A stretch of 64,000 bases of DNA, from assembly GCA_009773475.1 (NCBI GenBank), contig WSXV01000011.1, positions 1 to 64,000 of the forward strand. Reading direction: 5' to 3'. The notes below the pieces were generated by a model. The model saw nothing but the letters and a program-made list of their open reading frames with translations, searched no databases and was not told where the DNA came from. This stretch comes from Desulfobulbaceae bacterium. GTDB lineage: Bacteria > Desulfobacterota > Desulfobulbia > Desulfobulbales > Desulfocapsaceae. Positions 1 through 7,722 of the stretch are shown piece by piece. Each line of letters starts with the position of its first letter. Position 1 is the first letter of the stretch. The translations under genes were made by a program, and so were the position numbers.

Positions 1-60
1 GGCCTTTTCAGTCCCGAAGCGTTTTTGCCATTCGACAAGAGAGATAACCGGCATTTTCAT
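1..60 (-). CDS. Transposase N-terminus, IS1595 (ISXO2-like) type, cut by window edge
   Basis: Only the first 20 codons are present, starting at the ATG complementary to 58-60 and running off the left edge. A GGAGG ribosome-binding site lies 7 nt upstream of it. The visible peptide contains ISLVEWQKRFGTEKA, which resembles the start of IS1595-family transposases, where it precedes the zinc-ribbon DNA-binding region. This is recognition from a short fragment, so the family call is tentative. The terminator at 150-174 separates it from the redox operon to its right, so it is its own transcription unit. No terminal inverted repeat could be identified in the first 150 bases. Confidence 0.5.
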   Translation of the reverse strand, partial: MKMPVISLVEWQKRFGTEKA

Positions 61-149
61 AGCAAGACCTCCAATATGGTAATATATTGATCTTGCAGTT
101 AAATATAATCATTCAGCTGAGTCTTGTTTAGAACCATTAAAAAGAAAAA

Positions 150-174
150 GGGGGCAGAATTGAATTCTGCCCCC
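150..174 (-). terminator. Rho-independent terminator of the cytochrome/NrfD/FeS operon
   Basis: Two perfect 12-base arms (150-161 and 163-174, GGGGGCAGAATT and its complement) form a very stable hairpin. Read on the minus strand it is followed by a T-rich tract (149 down to 135). It lies about 80 bases past the stop of the ferredoxin gene. Confidence 0.85.
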
Positions 175-254
175 CGGATGGAAGACGAAAGAAGAGACTC
201 AGCCCTTCAGGTCAGGTGCAACCTGAAGTCCTCAATCCTCGCTGGAAGGTGAAA

Positions 255-1076
255 TCAGCTTCCGCTTGGCCCTGAATAGATAAATTTCTGTCCTTTCAAT
301 ATGTTGTCCACGGACAGCATATTCCCCTTCATATAGAAGATATTGGGCTTGGTCCCGTCTTCCGGTCTCAGAACCCAGACGCTTTCTTCCAGTTGGTGCA
401 CCAGTTTAAAGACGATATTGTTGGGATCGGTGAGATTGCCGAATGTCCGGGCGCCGGTGGGGCAGGCGGATGAACAGCCGGTCTGGGTTTCACCCTTTGA
501 CAGGCGCTCTTCCCAGCAGAAATCGCACTTGTCCACGGCATGCCTCTCGGCGCTGAAATAGCGGGCGTCGTAAGGGCAGGCGAGCATACAGGTTTTGCAG
601 CCGATACATTTTTTACTGTTCATACGGACAATACCGGTAACCGCATCCTTGTAGGTGGCTTTGGTCGGGCAGGCCCGCACGCAGGGAGCGTCGTTGCAAT
701 GATTACAGAGGACAGGAATAAACTCGACCTTCTTGTCGAGTTGTCCTTGATATTTGCGGGTCAGAATACGGGTCCGATAGCCGTATTTGGGGACATGGTT
801 GGTCTTGTTGCAAGCATCGACGCATTTCTCGCAGTCGATGCACAGCGATTGCCGGATTACCATGCTGTAATGGGGGTTGTAAGGATATTTTTCGACAAAG
901 TCCGTGCCGGAGGCATGGGCGACGCCGAAGGTGGAAGATAATGAGAGGATCTTGCCGCCTGCATAGACCCCGGTAATGGCAAGCCCGAGTTTCAGGAAAT
1001 TCCGTCGTTCTTTGCTGGTGACGGTCGAGGTGCCCTCATTTTTTAGCCGTTCTAAATCAATTTTCAGAAAATTCAT
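255..1076 (-). CDS. Tat-exported ferredoxin-like subunit with four [4Fe-4S] clusters (DsrO/NrfC/QrcC type)
   Basis: Electron-transfer subunit of a membrane-bound quinone-linked redox complex, predicted to sit on the periplasmic face. The start at 1076 (MNFLKIDLERL) is chosen because AAAGGA lies just upstream; the frame is open further but without a better site. A twin-arginine motif (RRNFLKLGLA) near residue 25 marks Tat export of the folded protein. Four cysteine groups follow: CIDCEKCVDAC, CNHCNDAPCVRACP, CIGCKTCMLACP and CDFC...GCSSACP, giving 16 ligands for four [4Fe-4S] clusters. The 273-residue length fits the family. It is last in an operon with an NrfD-like membrane protein and a hexaheme cytochrome, a combination that shuttles electrons between periplasmic cytochromes and menaquinone. 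No molybdopterin or Rieske-like subunit is encoded alongside, so the exact partner reaction is not known. Confidence 0.88.
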   Translation of the reverse strand: MNFLKIDLERLKNEGTSTVTSKERRNFLKLGLAITGVYAGGKILSLSSTFGVAHASGTDFVEKYPYNPHYSMVIRQSLCIDCEKCVDACNKTNHVPKYGYRTRILTRKYQGQLDKKVEFIPVLCNHCNDAPCVRACPTKATYKDAVTGIVRMNSKKCIGCKTCMLACPYDARYFSAERHAVDKCDFCWEERLSKGETQTGCSSACPTGARTFGNLTDPNNIVFKLVHQLEESVWVLRPEDGTKPNIFYMKGNMLSVDNILKGQKFIYSGPSGS

Positions 1077-1117
1077 AGTCGTTGTTCCTTTCAAGGGATT
1101 CAGGTAACCACCTGTTA

Positions 1118-2425
1118 TTACCAAATGTTATGTTGACGCTTCATCGCATCCTGCTCAGACTCACCTTCCTGCATGAAATGGATGGCACCGCAGCCCGGGC
1201 AGATATAACCGCCCTCGGGGACAATCTCATGCTTCTCAAGTTGATGGCCGTTCAGCATCTTCTCTCCGGCTAAATAGGCAAAACCGATAAAGGAAAGGCC
1301 AAAAAGAGTGGCCATGATTTCATGGAATGAGGGTTTGTATTTAATGATCTCAAGTCCTTCTTCTACGCCCAGCGCGTGATAGACAGAGACCATCTGGCCT
1401 GGGATTACAATATCGTAACGCATGAAAAAGATGCCGATCATCATCAGGCCCGTGGCCCACAGGATCATGTTGTAGTTCGTTCCCCGTGACAGAAAGAGAA
1501 GAAAAAGAGGCAGTACCATGCCGAAAAAGATATCAAAAACCCAGAAATTGACCGAGTAATCACCATTGATCATGGACATGATGACCAGGGATTTGTCGTG
1601 CGATACCATGCCGGTAACGATCTTCCAGATGGTGAAGAAGATGATCGTGGAGATGAGAAAGATGGTGACCTGACAGACGGCCTTCATTGCCCGTTCCATG
1701 CGCAGATTCATGATGCTGGGGTTTATCTTCCATGCCAGAGTAGTCACAAACAGGATGGCGCAACCACCGGACATGCCAGCCGAAAAGATAAAATAAATGG
1801 GCAGATACGGCCCATACCAGAAGGGGCGGCCATGCAACATGCCAAAGACCGCGCCGAGATTACTATGCGCCGCGATCCCGACCACCAGCCCAAAGAAACC
1901 CATCAGTCGGGACAGGCTATGGTTTTGCTCGAGCAGAAAGTAATATTCTATGATCATGAAAACCAGATAGGCTCCATAGAGGGTTCCCATCCACCACATA
2001 TTTGAGCTCAGGTTGGGGGAGATGACATTGTAAATGGCCATTCTAAAAGGATTCTCAATGTCAAAGAAAATAATGCAGAATCCGCCCAGGATAAAGATAA
2101 TGGACATGAAGACGGCGCGTTTGGCGATGGGCATAAAGGCCTCACCGCCAAAGACATGGCCGATGGAGGAAATAATGCACAACCCGGTGGAGGTGACCAC
2201 GCAAAAGACATAGGCGGAGATTAAAATTCCCCAGGAAATTTCCCTGCTTACATTGTACACATGATGGTACCCGGTGATCATTCCGTGTACTCCGACGACT
2301 GCGCCAATCAGGGTAAGAAGGGCGAAGAATCCCATAATCATAAAATAGCCAGGGCTTGCTTTTTTCAGGGCGTCAATGCCGTGATAGCCCCATCTTTTAG
2401 CGATAGCAATTGTACTTCTATTCAT
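1118..2425 (-). CDS. NrfD/PsrC-family integral membrane protein with C-terminal CxxC ribbon
   Basis: A polytopic membrane protein of 435 residues whose hydrophobic helices fill roughly residues 25-390. Family members bind quinol in the membrane and exchange electrons with the partner ferredoxin, and some contribute to energy conservation. The start has AGGTGAAA upstream. After the last helix there is a cytoplasmic or periplasmic tail containing ICPGCGAIHF near residue 408, which looks like half a rubredoxin or zinc-ribbon knuckle; this is not a usual part of NrfD. The gene lies between the hexaheme cytochrome (75 bases upstream) and the ferredoxin (about 40 bases downstream), so the three are one operon. 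Confidence 0.85.
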   Translation of the reverse strand: MNRSTIAIAKRWGYHGIDALKKASPGYFMIMGFFALLTLIGAVVGVHGMITGYHHVYNVSREISWGILISAYVFCVVTSTGLCIISSIGHVFGGEAFMPIAKRAVFMSIIFILGGFCIIFFDIENPFRMAIYNVISPNLSSNMWWMGTLYGAYLVFMIIEYYFLLEQNHSLSRLMGFFGLVVGIAAHSNLGAVFGMLHGRPFWYGPYLPIYFIFSAGMSGGCAILFVTTLAWKINPSIMNLRMERAMKAVCQVTIFLISTIIFFTIWKIVTGMVSHDKSLVIMSMINGDYSVNFWVFDIFFGMVLPLFLLFLSRGTNYNMILWATGLMMIGIFFMRYDIVIPGQMVSVYHALGVEEGLEIIKYKPSFHEIMATLFGLSFIGFAYLAGEKMLNGHQLEKHEIVPEGGYICPGCGAIHFMQEGESEQDAMKRQHNIW

Positions 2426-2499
2426 CGTTTCACCTAAATGATTAGTTTGTTATTTATTAATAGGGAATCTGAAGATTATTTTTGGCAGTATCACGGTTT

Positions 2500-3222
2500 T
2501 CAATGATTGTTCTTGCCGGTGTCCTTGTCTTTTTTCAGGCTGCTACTCTGTTGAGCGTCGTATCCTTTGGCGCCGATATGGCAAACGGTACAGCGGGTCA
2601 GATAGCCAAAGGCCTGCGAAGAATCATGGCATGTGCCGCAGTATTTATTGTGGAGTTGCTCCAGGTGTTTCCTTTTGTCTCCGGCAGTAAGACCGGGCTG
2701 TTCAGCTCCTTCGATGGAACCCTTTTTCATGGCGAAGACTTCCTTATGGCAGGTCTCACATGCAACTTTTCCCTTTTGTAGATGGATGGAGTGATCAAAG
2801 GCAACAGCCTTGACGGGAGAGGTAAAGACGATGGGGGCTTCAGGGGCAAAATGGCAGGAACCGCACTGAGTGCTGCTTTCAAAGGCTGTGCTTCCATCAT
2901 GACAGGTCCCGCAATATTTTCCTTCCTTAAAGGATTTCATTGTGAAATCGCCATTTTTTGCAGTGCCGCCTTGCTCCATGGGAAAAATATCTTCATGGCA
3001 GCTATCACAGGCTAGGCCGGCATCCATGGTATGGGTTGTATGGGTGAATATTGCCTTGGTTGGGGTGGCCCAGATAATGGGTTCCTGCGGACCATACCTA
3101 TCAGCATCGTATGGTTCTGCCGCCATACTGATGTTTGCTGAAAAAAGAGCTGCCACAAGAGATGCCGAAAAAAATGTGGTCATCGCTGTTAAGCTTACAG
3201 TGGATGCTTTGTTTGTGATCAT
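2500..3222 (-). CDS. Periplasmic hexaheme c-type cytochrome (two c7-like triheme units)
   Basis: 240 residues with an N-terminal signal peptide (hydrophobic stretch ending near SMAAEP, about residue 35). Six CxxCH heme motifs are visible: CDSCH, CGTCH, CGSCH, CETCH, CGTCH and CTVCH. The pattern repeats twice: FxHxxH before CDSCH and again before CETCH, followed by CGTCHDxSxAF, so the protein is an internal duplication of a cytochrome c7 triheme unit. It is first in the operon, with AAGGAGG about 11 nt before the start. It would pass electrons between the periplasmic cytochrome pool and the NrfD/ferredoxin subunits. Composition recalls the Qrc complex (hexaheme QrcA, ferredoxin QrcC, NrfD-like QrcD), but the molybdopterin-like QrcB is absent and the gene order differs. 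Confidence 0.88.
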   Translation of the reverse strand: MITNKASTVSLTAMTTFFSASLVAALFSANISMAAEPYDADRYGPQEPIIWATPTKAIFTHTTHTMDAGLACDSCHEDIFPMEQGGTAKNGDFTMKSFKEGKYCGTCHDGSTAFESSTQCGSCHFAPEAPIVFTSPVKAVAFDHSIHLQKGKVACETCHKEVFAMKKGSIEGAEQPGLTAGDKRKHLEQLHNKYCGTCHDSSQAFGYLTRCTVCHIGAKGYDAQQSSSLKKDKDTGKNNH

Positions 3223-3373
3223 TGGTGTGCTTCTGCCTCCTTATATTTATTGAATTGTTTCCCGCCCCTTGATTATAGAGGAGGATCATTTAGTAATAAT
3301 CTTATTTCGTTAGATTCAGCTGGATGATTGATCATGGTAGCAAAAGGGGGAGGCACCAAGATATGTCAAATTT

Positions 3374-3397
3374 TAGATTTTTCAGCTGAAAAATCTA
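3374..3397. repeat. 24-base perfect palindrome, possible terminator
   Basis: A perfect 24-base palindrome centred on CAGCTG, with arms rich in A and T, sits 2 bases past the stop codon of the truncated sensor gene. There is no clean T-run after it on the minus strand, so it is a weak terminator or an mRNA 3'-end stabiliser. Confidence 0.5.
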
Positions 3398-3399
3398 GA

Positions 3400-4305
3400 T
3401 TAAAATTTTTTCAATATGGCTGCAATACGCTCCCCGGCAGAGATGATTTTTCCCAGAATTATTTTTTCTTCTGTGTCTTCGCTACTTTCCTCAAAAGAGT
3501 CGGAAAGCAGTTGTGCATAATTGATAATGCCATTGGACAGATTGGTTCCCTCATTAATAATGGCTGCAGTTTGTTGGTTATGTTTTATGAGAGACTCGCC
3601 TTTGTTTGTGTCTGGAAGTTGGTGATGTGACAATTCAATCAAGGTGTCAGTCAGTTTTTCAATTTCAGCACATGCGCTGCTGCTGACTTTAAAGTCCTGT
3701 GACTGAACACCCTCTGCGCTTACTTGATCAGCAAGGCGAAAAAGGGGAATCAGGGCCTTCTGGTAGAGCAGGATCAAGGTGACGCTGATGATGCAGATGA
3801 TCATGCCCAGTGAGCCTATCATGATGGTCTGAAAGTGAACCACCTTGGCGCGCATCTGGCTGACAATAATCCTGTCAAACTGGAGAAGATACTCTGCCAG
3901 GGTTCGCATCTGATTTTGCAGTTTGAGACTGTGGGCCACCTTGTCTTCAGTGGTGGTAATATTTCTGGAGGTTATGGCAAGCCCGGAAAGGTCAATCTGT
4001 TTTGCCATGTCAAGTTTATATTCCGGGGGGATGAGGTCGCTTTCCTGGAGGCGGACCAGCGTTGCATTCAGGTCTTTGAAGTCTTGGGAGGCAGCCGCAG
4101 CCTTGTCCCAATCATGGGTGATCAGGGATTCTGTGATCCGTTCGCGAATGGTGGAAAATTGAAAGATGGACTCCTCACTCTGGCGGATAATGGTGTTATA
4201 CTGTCCGGTAAGCAGATACTGACGAAATCCCAATAGTAGAACCACGATGAGAAGGATGGCAACCGCAACGAATGCCCGATATCCGGTTTTCTTTAGAGAG
4301 TGCAT
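3400..4305 (-). CDS. Membrane sensor ending in a degenerate histidine-kinase dimerisation domain
   Basis: 301 residues. Transmembrane segments near residues 11-30 and 160-182 bracket a helical extracytoplasmic sensor region; a HAMP-like stretch follows (about 183-225). The C-terminus reads like the dimerisation helices of a histidine kinase: GIINYAQLLSD and GERIAAILK match GIINFAQILLD and GERIASIIK of the kinase encoded at 9547-10686. The residue aligning with that kinase's His160 is Asn251, and the protein stops before any ATPase domain. No ATPase remnant lies in the 177 bases downstream. It therefore cannot be a normal kinase; a docking or scaffold role through the dimer interface is inferred. 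The start has GGAG 8 nt upstream and overlaps the end of the ftsH paralogue by 13 bases, so the two are translationally linked. Confidence 0.75.
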   Translation of the reverse strand: MHSLKKTGYRAFVAVAILLIVVLLLGFRQYLLTGQYNTIIRQSEESIFQFSTIRERITESLITHDWDKAAAASQDFKDLNATLVRLQESDLIPPEYKLDMAKQIDLSGLAITSRNITTTEDKVAHSLKLQNQMRTLAEYLLQFDRIIVSQMRAKVVHFQTIMIGSLGMIICIISVTLILLYQKALIPLFRLADQVSAEGVQSQDFKVSSSACAEIEKLTDTLIELSHHQLPDTNKGESLIKHNQQTAAIINEGTNLSNGIINYAQLLSDSFEESSEDTEEKIILGKIISAGERIAAILKKF

Positions 4306-6197
4306 GACGATGACTCCCCGATTTTGCTGTTGCTGCAGCCTTGACAGGCTGGACAGATATCGCAGTCAAGTTCTTCTGGACGGCCGGATTCAGCTTTCAT
4401 CTTGTTTGAACAGTTGAGAATGATCTCAAATTCTTCATTGTCGAGGGTTTCAACCTGAATAAGAATCTCGGTCAGATTTTTTAAAAGATCAATTTTTTGA
4501 TTGAGAATAGTTTTAGCTTCCTCATAGGAGCTGGCTAGGATCGCTTTGATTTCCAGGTCAATGGCCTTTGCGGTTTCATCGGCCATGGAAAGACGTTGAG
4601 ATGCCGAATCTAAAAATCCACTGTTGTCAAACATGAAGGCCTGGGGCCCCAGGTGTTCACTCATTCCCCATTTACAGATCATATTGGTTGCGATCTCGGT
4701 TGCCTGTAGAATATCGCCCTGGGCGCCGGTGGAACGTTGATTAAAGGCGATTTCCTCGGCGGCGCGGCCACCCATGAGAATGGTGATTTTATTTTTCAGG
4801 TAGGTATAGGAATAGGCGTGCCGGTCAAATAGGGCGAGTTGTTGTGTTTGACCAAGCGCCCTTCCTCTGGGAATGATGGTGATCTTATGGAGTGGGTCGG
4901 TTTCAGGCAGAGATTTTGCGATTATGGCATGCCCGGCTTCATGGTAGGCGAGAATGTTTCTCTCTTTCTCGGTCATGACCAAGCCTTTGCGCTCAACGCC
5001 CATCAAGATGCGATCACGGGCCAGCTCGAAATCCGTCTGGTCAACGGTCTTTTTACCACCCCTTGCAGCCATCAGGGCGGCTTCGTTGACTAGATTGGCA
5101 ATATCGGCTCCGGTAAAGCCAGGACACATCTGGGCTATCTCATGCATATCGAGTTCAGTGGCCATCTCTATTTTTGAGGTGTAGATCTGCAGGATTTTCT
5201 GGCGTCCATTCATGTCGGGGGGGAGGATGTTGATCTGACGATCAAAACGTCCGGGGCGACGTAGAGCGGGATCGAGAATATCCGGCCTGTTGGTGGCCGC
5301 CAAAACAATAATATTGTCGGTGGAACTGAATCCATCCATTTCAACCAGTAGGGCATTCAGGGTTTGACTCCGCTCGTCACTGCCACTGGCGGAACCGCCT
5401 CCGCTGCGACTGCCGCCCACCGCATCGATTTCATCAATAAAAACAATGCAGGGAGCGTTCTTTTTGGCCTCTTTGAACAGGTCGCGCACCCGTGAGGCAC
5501 CGACTCCAACAAACATCTCAACAAAATCAGAACCACTGAAGCTGTAAAATGGGACGCCCGCCTCCCCGGCAATGGCACGAGCAAGCAGCGTCTTTCCAGT
5601 TCCCGGGGGGCCTTGCAGCAAAACTCCCTTGGGGATGGTGGCCCCAACCTGGCTGAATTGATCTGGATTCACCAGAAAAAGGACAATTTCTCGAAGTTCT
5701 TCCATGGCTTCAGGGATGCCAGCCACATCTTTGAAGGTCACGATCTTGTGGCCGTCATTGGGAAGAATCAATTTGTCTGTGGCAAATCTGCTCTTCTCCT
5801 CTTCTTTTCGCATCTTACTGAGCGAAAGAACAATGACAAGAGTTAGGATTGCACCATAGAGAAGGCTAAGACTGTGGAGGATAAATGCAGAGTGGTCTTG
5901 GTTGAAGATGATGCGGATATTTTTGTCTTTGAGCTCCGCAATCAGCTCTTCAGGGTTGGGAATAGTAGTGATATAGGTGAATCCGGGATTAGTGCTGTTT
6001 TCTGCAGCCCTATGACTGACCACAACTCTGTTACCGGTGAAAATCATTTCGGAGATATCATGATGATTTAGGCAGTAACGAAATTCACTGTAATTTCTTT
6101 CAGGTAAACGATGCTCAACGGTCCATAAAACATAGAAACCAGCGGAAAAAACTGTAAAGAGGAAAAAGATAAAGAGATTTCTTGTAAGAATTGCCAT
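4293..6197 (-). CDS. ftsH: FtsH-family ATP-dependent zinc metalloprotease, paralogue with Cys-rich tail
   Basis: 634 residues of canonical FtsH layout: membrane segment 8-27, small periplasmic domain (about 30-105), second membrane segment (about 108-127), AAA+ module with Walker A GPPGTGKT (196-203), pore motif FVGVG (229-233), Walker B FIDEID (253-258) and [13 protein letters not shown]...RRPGRFDR. The protease active site HEAGH is at 419-423, with the third zinc ligand Asp in GAQGDIL. It degrades membrane and soluble proteins processively from the cytoplasmic face. The last 25 residues contain [10 protein letters not shown] plus a further Cys two residues from the end, which is not typical of FtsH and could bind a metal or cluster. 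It lies next to the peptide trio and overlaps the pseudokinase gene rather than the usual ftsH neighbours, so it is probably a specialised paralogue. Confidence 0.92.
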   Translation of the reverse strand: MAILTRNLFIFFLFTVFSAGFYVLWTVEHRLPERNYSEFRYCLNHHDISEMIFTGNRVVVSHRAAENSTNPGFTYITTIPNPEELIAELKDKNIRIIFNQDHSAFILHSLSLLYGAILTLVIVLSLSKMRKEEEKSRFATDKLILPNDGHKIVTFKDVAGIPEAMEELREIVLFLVNPDQFSQVGATIPKGVLLQGPPGTGKTLLARAIAGEAGVPFYSFSGSDFVEMFVGVGASRVRDLFKEAKKNAPCIVFIDEIDAVGGSRSGGGSASGSDERSQTLNALLVEMDGFSSTDNIIVLAATNRPDILDPALRRPGRFDRQINILPPDMNGRQKILQIYTSKIEMATELDMHEIAQMCPGFTGADIANLVNEAALMAARGGKKTVDQTDFELARDRILMGVERKGLVMTEKERNILAYHEAGHAIIAKSLPETDPLHKITIIPRGRALGQTQQLALFDRHAYSYTYLKNKITILMGGRAAEEIAFNQRSTGAQGDILQATEIATNMICKWGMSEHLGPQAFMFDNSGFLDSASQRLSMADETAKAIDLEIKAILASSYEEAKTILNQKIDLLKNLTEILIQVETLDNEEFEIILNCSNKMKAESGRPEELDCDICPACQGCSNSKIGESSSCTL

Positions 6198-6318
6198 GAT
6201 AAAGAGTTCTGTGGGAATACAGGGATTGATAACAGGTACATTCTTGTGAAGTTAAAAGCAGATTCAATGGGTTTGTAGACATACAGAAGTTTTTGAATCA
6301 GCAATGAAAGAATATACC

Positions 6319-6359
6319 ATATAAAAAGCCGGCAAAACAGGAGAACCGACTTTTTATAT
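6319..6359 (-). terminator. Terminator of the small-peptide operon, probably bidirectional
   Basis: Arms 6319-6332 and 6346-6359 match at 13 of 14 positions (ATATAAAAAGCCGG against CCGACTTTTTATAT) around a 13-base loop. Read on the minus strand the GC core is followed by CTTTTTATAT. It separates the peptide genes from ftsH, so ftsH needs its own promoter in 6198-6318; I could not identify it with confidence. Confidence 0.75.
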
Positions 6360-6440
6360 GTGTTGGGCCTTGTATTTATTAGGAAATCTGAAAGGCAATT
6401 GCTTAGTCCTTTTTGGCGAAAGAGTTTGCTTGAAAAATGT

Positions 6441-6659
6441 TTAAATTCCCGTGATGGCAGAGAACATACTTTTTACAAGGGTTATGGGGCCGCCATTGGT
6501 CATCAGGGCGCTACATAAACATACAAGACTCCAAACCCCAATGCTTGCTGCAAAAACAGCGGTAATAACGGTTCCAACTTTATATAATTCGCTGTCAGTT
6601 CCGGCAGATTCGTGAGCGGTTGCTTTGGCTGGGCTTTTGGTGATCGCTGTATTTTCCAT
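6441..6659 (-). CDS. Small membrane peptide 1 of a tandem paralogous trio (72 aa)
   Basis: 72 residues: a polar N-terminus (about 1-25) followed by a hydrophobic segment (about 27-52) and a short amphipathic tail. It shares a pattern with the next two genes: K then a VxxxF block, GxW[AS][VL], then GG about 17 residues on, then L[VI]xxxFxA. Here these read IGVWSL, NGGP and LVKSMFSAITG. The start has AAGAGGA upstream. No family is recognised. Small size, a single membrane anchor and the nearby FtsH gene fit a membrane modulator or stress peptide, but function is not established. Confidence 0.7.
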   Translation of the reverse strand: MENTAITKSPAKATAHESAGTDSELYKVGTVITAVFAASIGVWSLVCLCSALMTNGGPITLVKSMFSAITGI

Positions 6660-6738
6660 AATGATAGTCCTCTTAATGATGGAAGGTCTTTTGTTAAGTC
6701 TCGTTTTAGTAACTTTTTTACGATTGAAAATATTTAAA

Positions 6739-6957
6739 TTATCCGTTGATTGCTATGAAGAGACTGTTCACAAGGTTTAACACGCCCCCGCTGTTTATGG
6801 TGCCGCTGATCATATTGGCTACAGCCCAGACACCGATAATTGCGGCCGTAAATCCTACCACTGTTAACGCTGTTTTGGAAATTTCAGAGCTGCTGGTAGT
6901 GGTGGTGGTTGAGGTTGCTTTAGATTTGCTTTGATCAATTTTACTTGCTGTTTTCAT
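6739..6957 (-). CDS. Small membrane peptide 2 of the trio (72 aa)
   Basis: 72 residues from the ATG at 6957, chosen because a strong AGGAGG lies just upstream; the frame is open 18 codons further without a ribosome site. The N-terminus is rich in Lys, Ser and Thr (a run of five Thr), followed by a membrane segment holding IIGVWAV, then NSGG and LVNSLFIAING. It is the best match to the shared pattern of the trio. It starts 50 bases after the preceding peptide gene and is co-transcribed with its neighbours. Function unknown. Confidence 0.72.
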   Translation of the reverse strand: MKTASKIDQSKSKATSTTTTTSSSEISKTALTVVGFTAAIIGVWAVANMISGTINSGGVLNLVNSLFIAING

Positions 6958-7007
6958 GGTAACCCCTCCTATTTGGCGACTCTTATATTTTAAAAAATCA
7001 GCGTGTA

Positions 7008-7229
7008 TCAACTCAGAGCACTAAAATATTGAAGGATCAGTCCTGCTGGTCCACCACAAGCAATCAGGCCGGCGGTCATACAGGCAACGGCCCAAGCACC
7101 GCAGAGGAGTGAGGCAAAACCAATAACCACGGTGCTGTTTTTTTGCAGTTCAGTAACAGCTTGGGTTTTATCGCTAGCAAGATATCCGGTTTTTATATCT
7201 GTCTTTGTTGTTGATGTCGCTGTTTTCAT
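7008..7229 (-). CDS. Small membrane peptide 3 of the trio, first in the operon (73 aa)
   Basis: 73 residues from the ATG at 7229, preceded by AGAGGG. An upstream ATG at 7289 is in frame but lies almost on the predicted transcription start, so it is unlikely to be used. Polar Lys/Thr-rich N-terminus, then a membrane segment with CGAWAVAC, then ACGGP and a shortened tail (LQYFSAL). It contains three Cys, partly shared with peptide 1. It is the promoter-proximal gene, about 67 bases downstream of the sigma-54 start site. Function unknown. Confidence 0.7.
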   Translation of the reverse strand: MKTATSTTKTDIKTGYLASDKTQAVTELQKNSTVVIGFASLLCGAWAVACMTAGLIACGGPAGLILQYFSALS

Positions 7230-7306
7230 GGCGTCCCTCTTAAGATTAAGTTGGAGATATAGCGTGCTGCGGGTTTTTCTCTCATTCATGTGTTTGACCT
7301 ATTCAT

Positions 7307-7322
7307 TGCATGCGGCATGCCA
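7307..7322 (-). promoter_or_regulatory. Sigma-54 (-24/-12) promoter of the peptide operon
   Basis: On the minus strand the site reads TGGCATGCCGCATGCA. GG and GC are separated by exactly 10 bases, as in the consensus TGGCAYR-N4-TTGCW; only the first T of the -12 box differs. Transcription would begin near 7296, giving a leader of about 67 bases to the first peptide gene. Sigma-54 promoters need an NtrC-type activator, and one is encoded just upstream at 7723-9543. Confidence 0.8.
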
Positions 7323-7491
7323 TAATGATGAAAAACTGATAATGAAGCTTTGACGTAGGCTTAACATCTTGTTTATTGATGGTTTTTTGTAAAATGCTAG
7401 CTGTGGCAGAGAGGGGATGAGGAGGTTCGGGAGAGCTTGAGCGGTTGTTGTAAAAGTGTTGCTGTATTGCAATGTTGTTGTTTTGTTGTTT

Positions 7492-7529
7492 CAATACTGT
7501 TGCATTCGCATGATTGTGCTACAGTATTG
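7492..7529. promoter_or_regulatory. Inverted repeat, candidate upstream activator site
   Basis: Arms CAATACTGTTGCA (7492-7504) and TGCTACAGTATTG (7517-7529) are complementary at 12 of 13 positions around a 12-base spacer. The repeat lies roughly 200 bases upstream of the predicted sigma-54 start, a usual place for an NtrC-family enhancer site. It has no T-run, so it is not an obvious terminator of the regulator gene. A partial extra half-site (TGCTGTATTG) lies at about 7460-7470. Binding by the adjacent activator is inferred. Confidence 0.55.
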
Positions 7530-7722
7530 AGAGTCGAACCACCTTGGAGAAATTGATATAAATTGGGTGAAAAGGGATATTTGTTAGGGGAAGAAAGTCT
7601 TCTCGGAGATTTTTTGATTTCGGCAGTGAAGTGCAGGAGGATGTTTTGTTGATAGGTATGAATAAGAATTGCTTCAACCAGTTTTGATGTACATCGGTGA
7701 GTCAGGATTTTCGTGATGAGAC

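Noticed and set aside
540-941. Long frames antisense to known genes throughout the window
   Set aside because: They mirror the codon structure of well-supported genes on the other strand and lack ribosome sites and family motifs.
3223-3399. Sigma-54 promoter for the cytochrome operon
   Set aside because: A TGGTGCC...TTTTGC pair exists on the minus strand, but the GG-GC spacing is 14 rather than 10.
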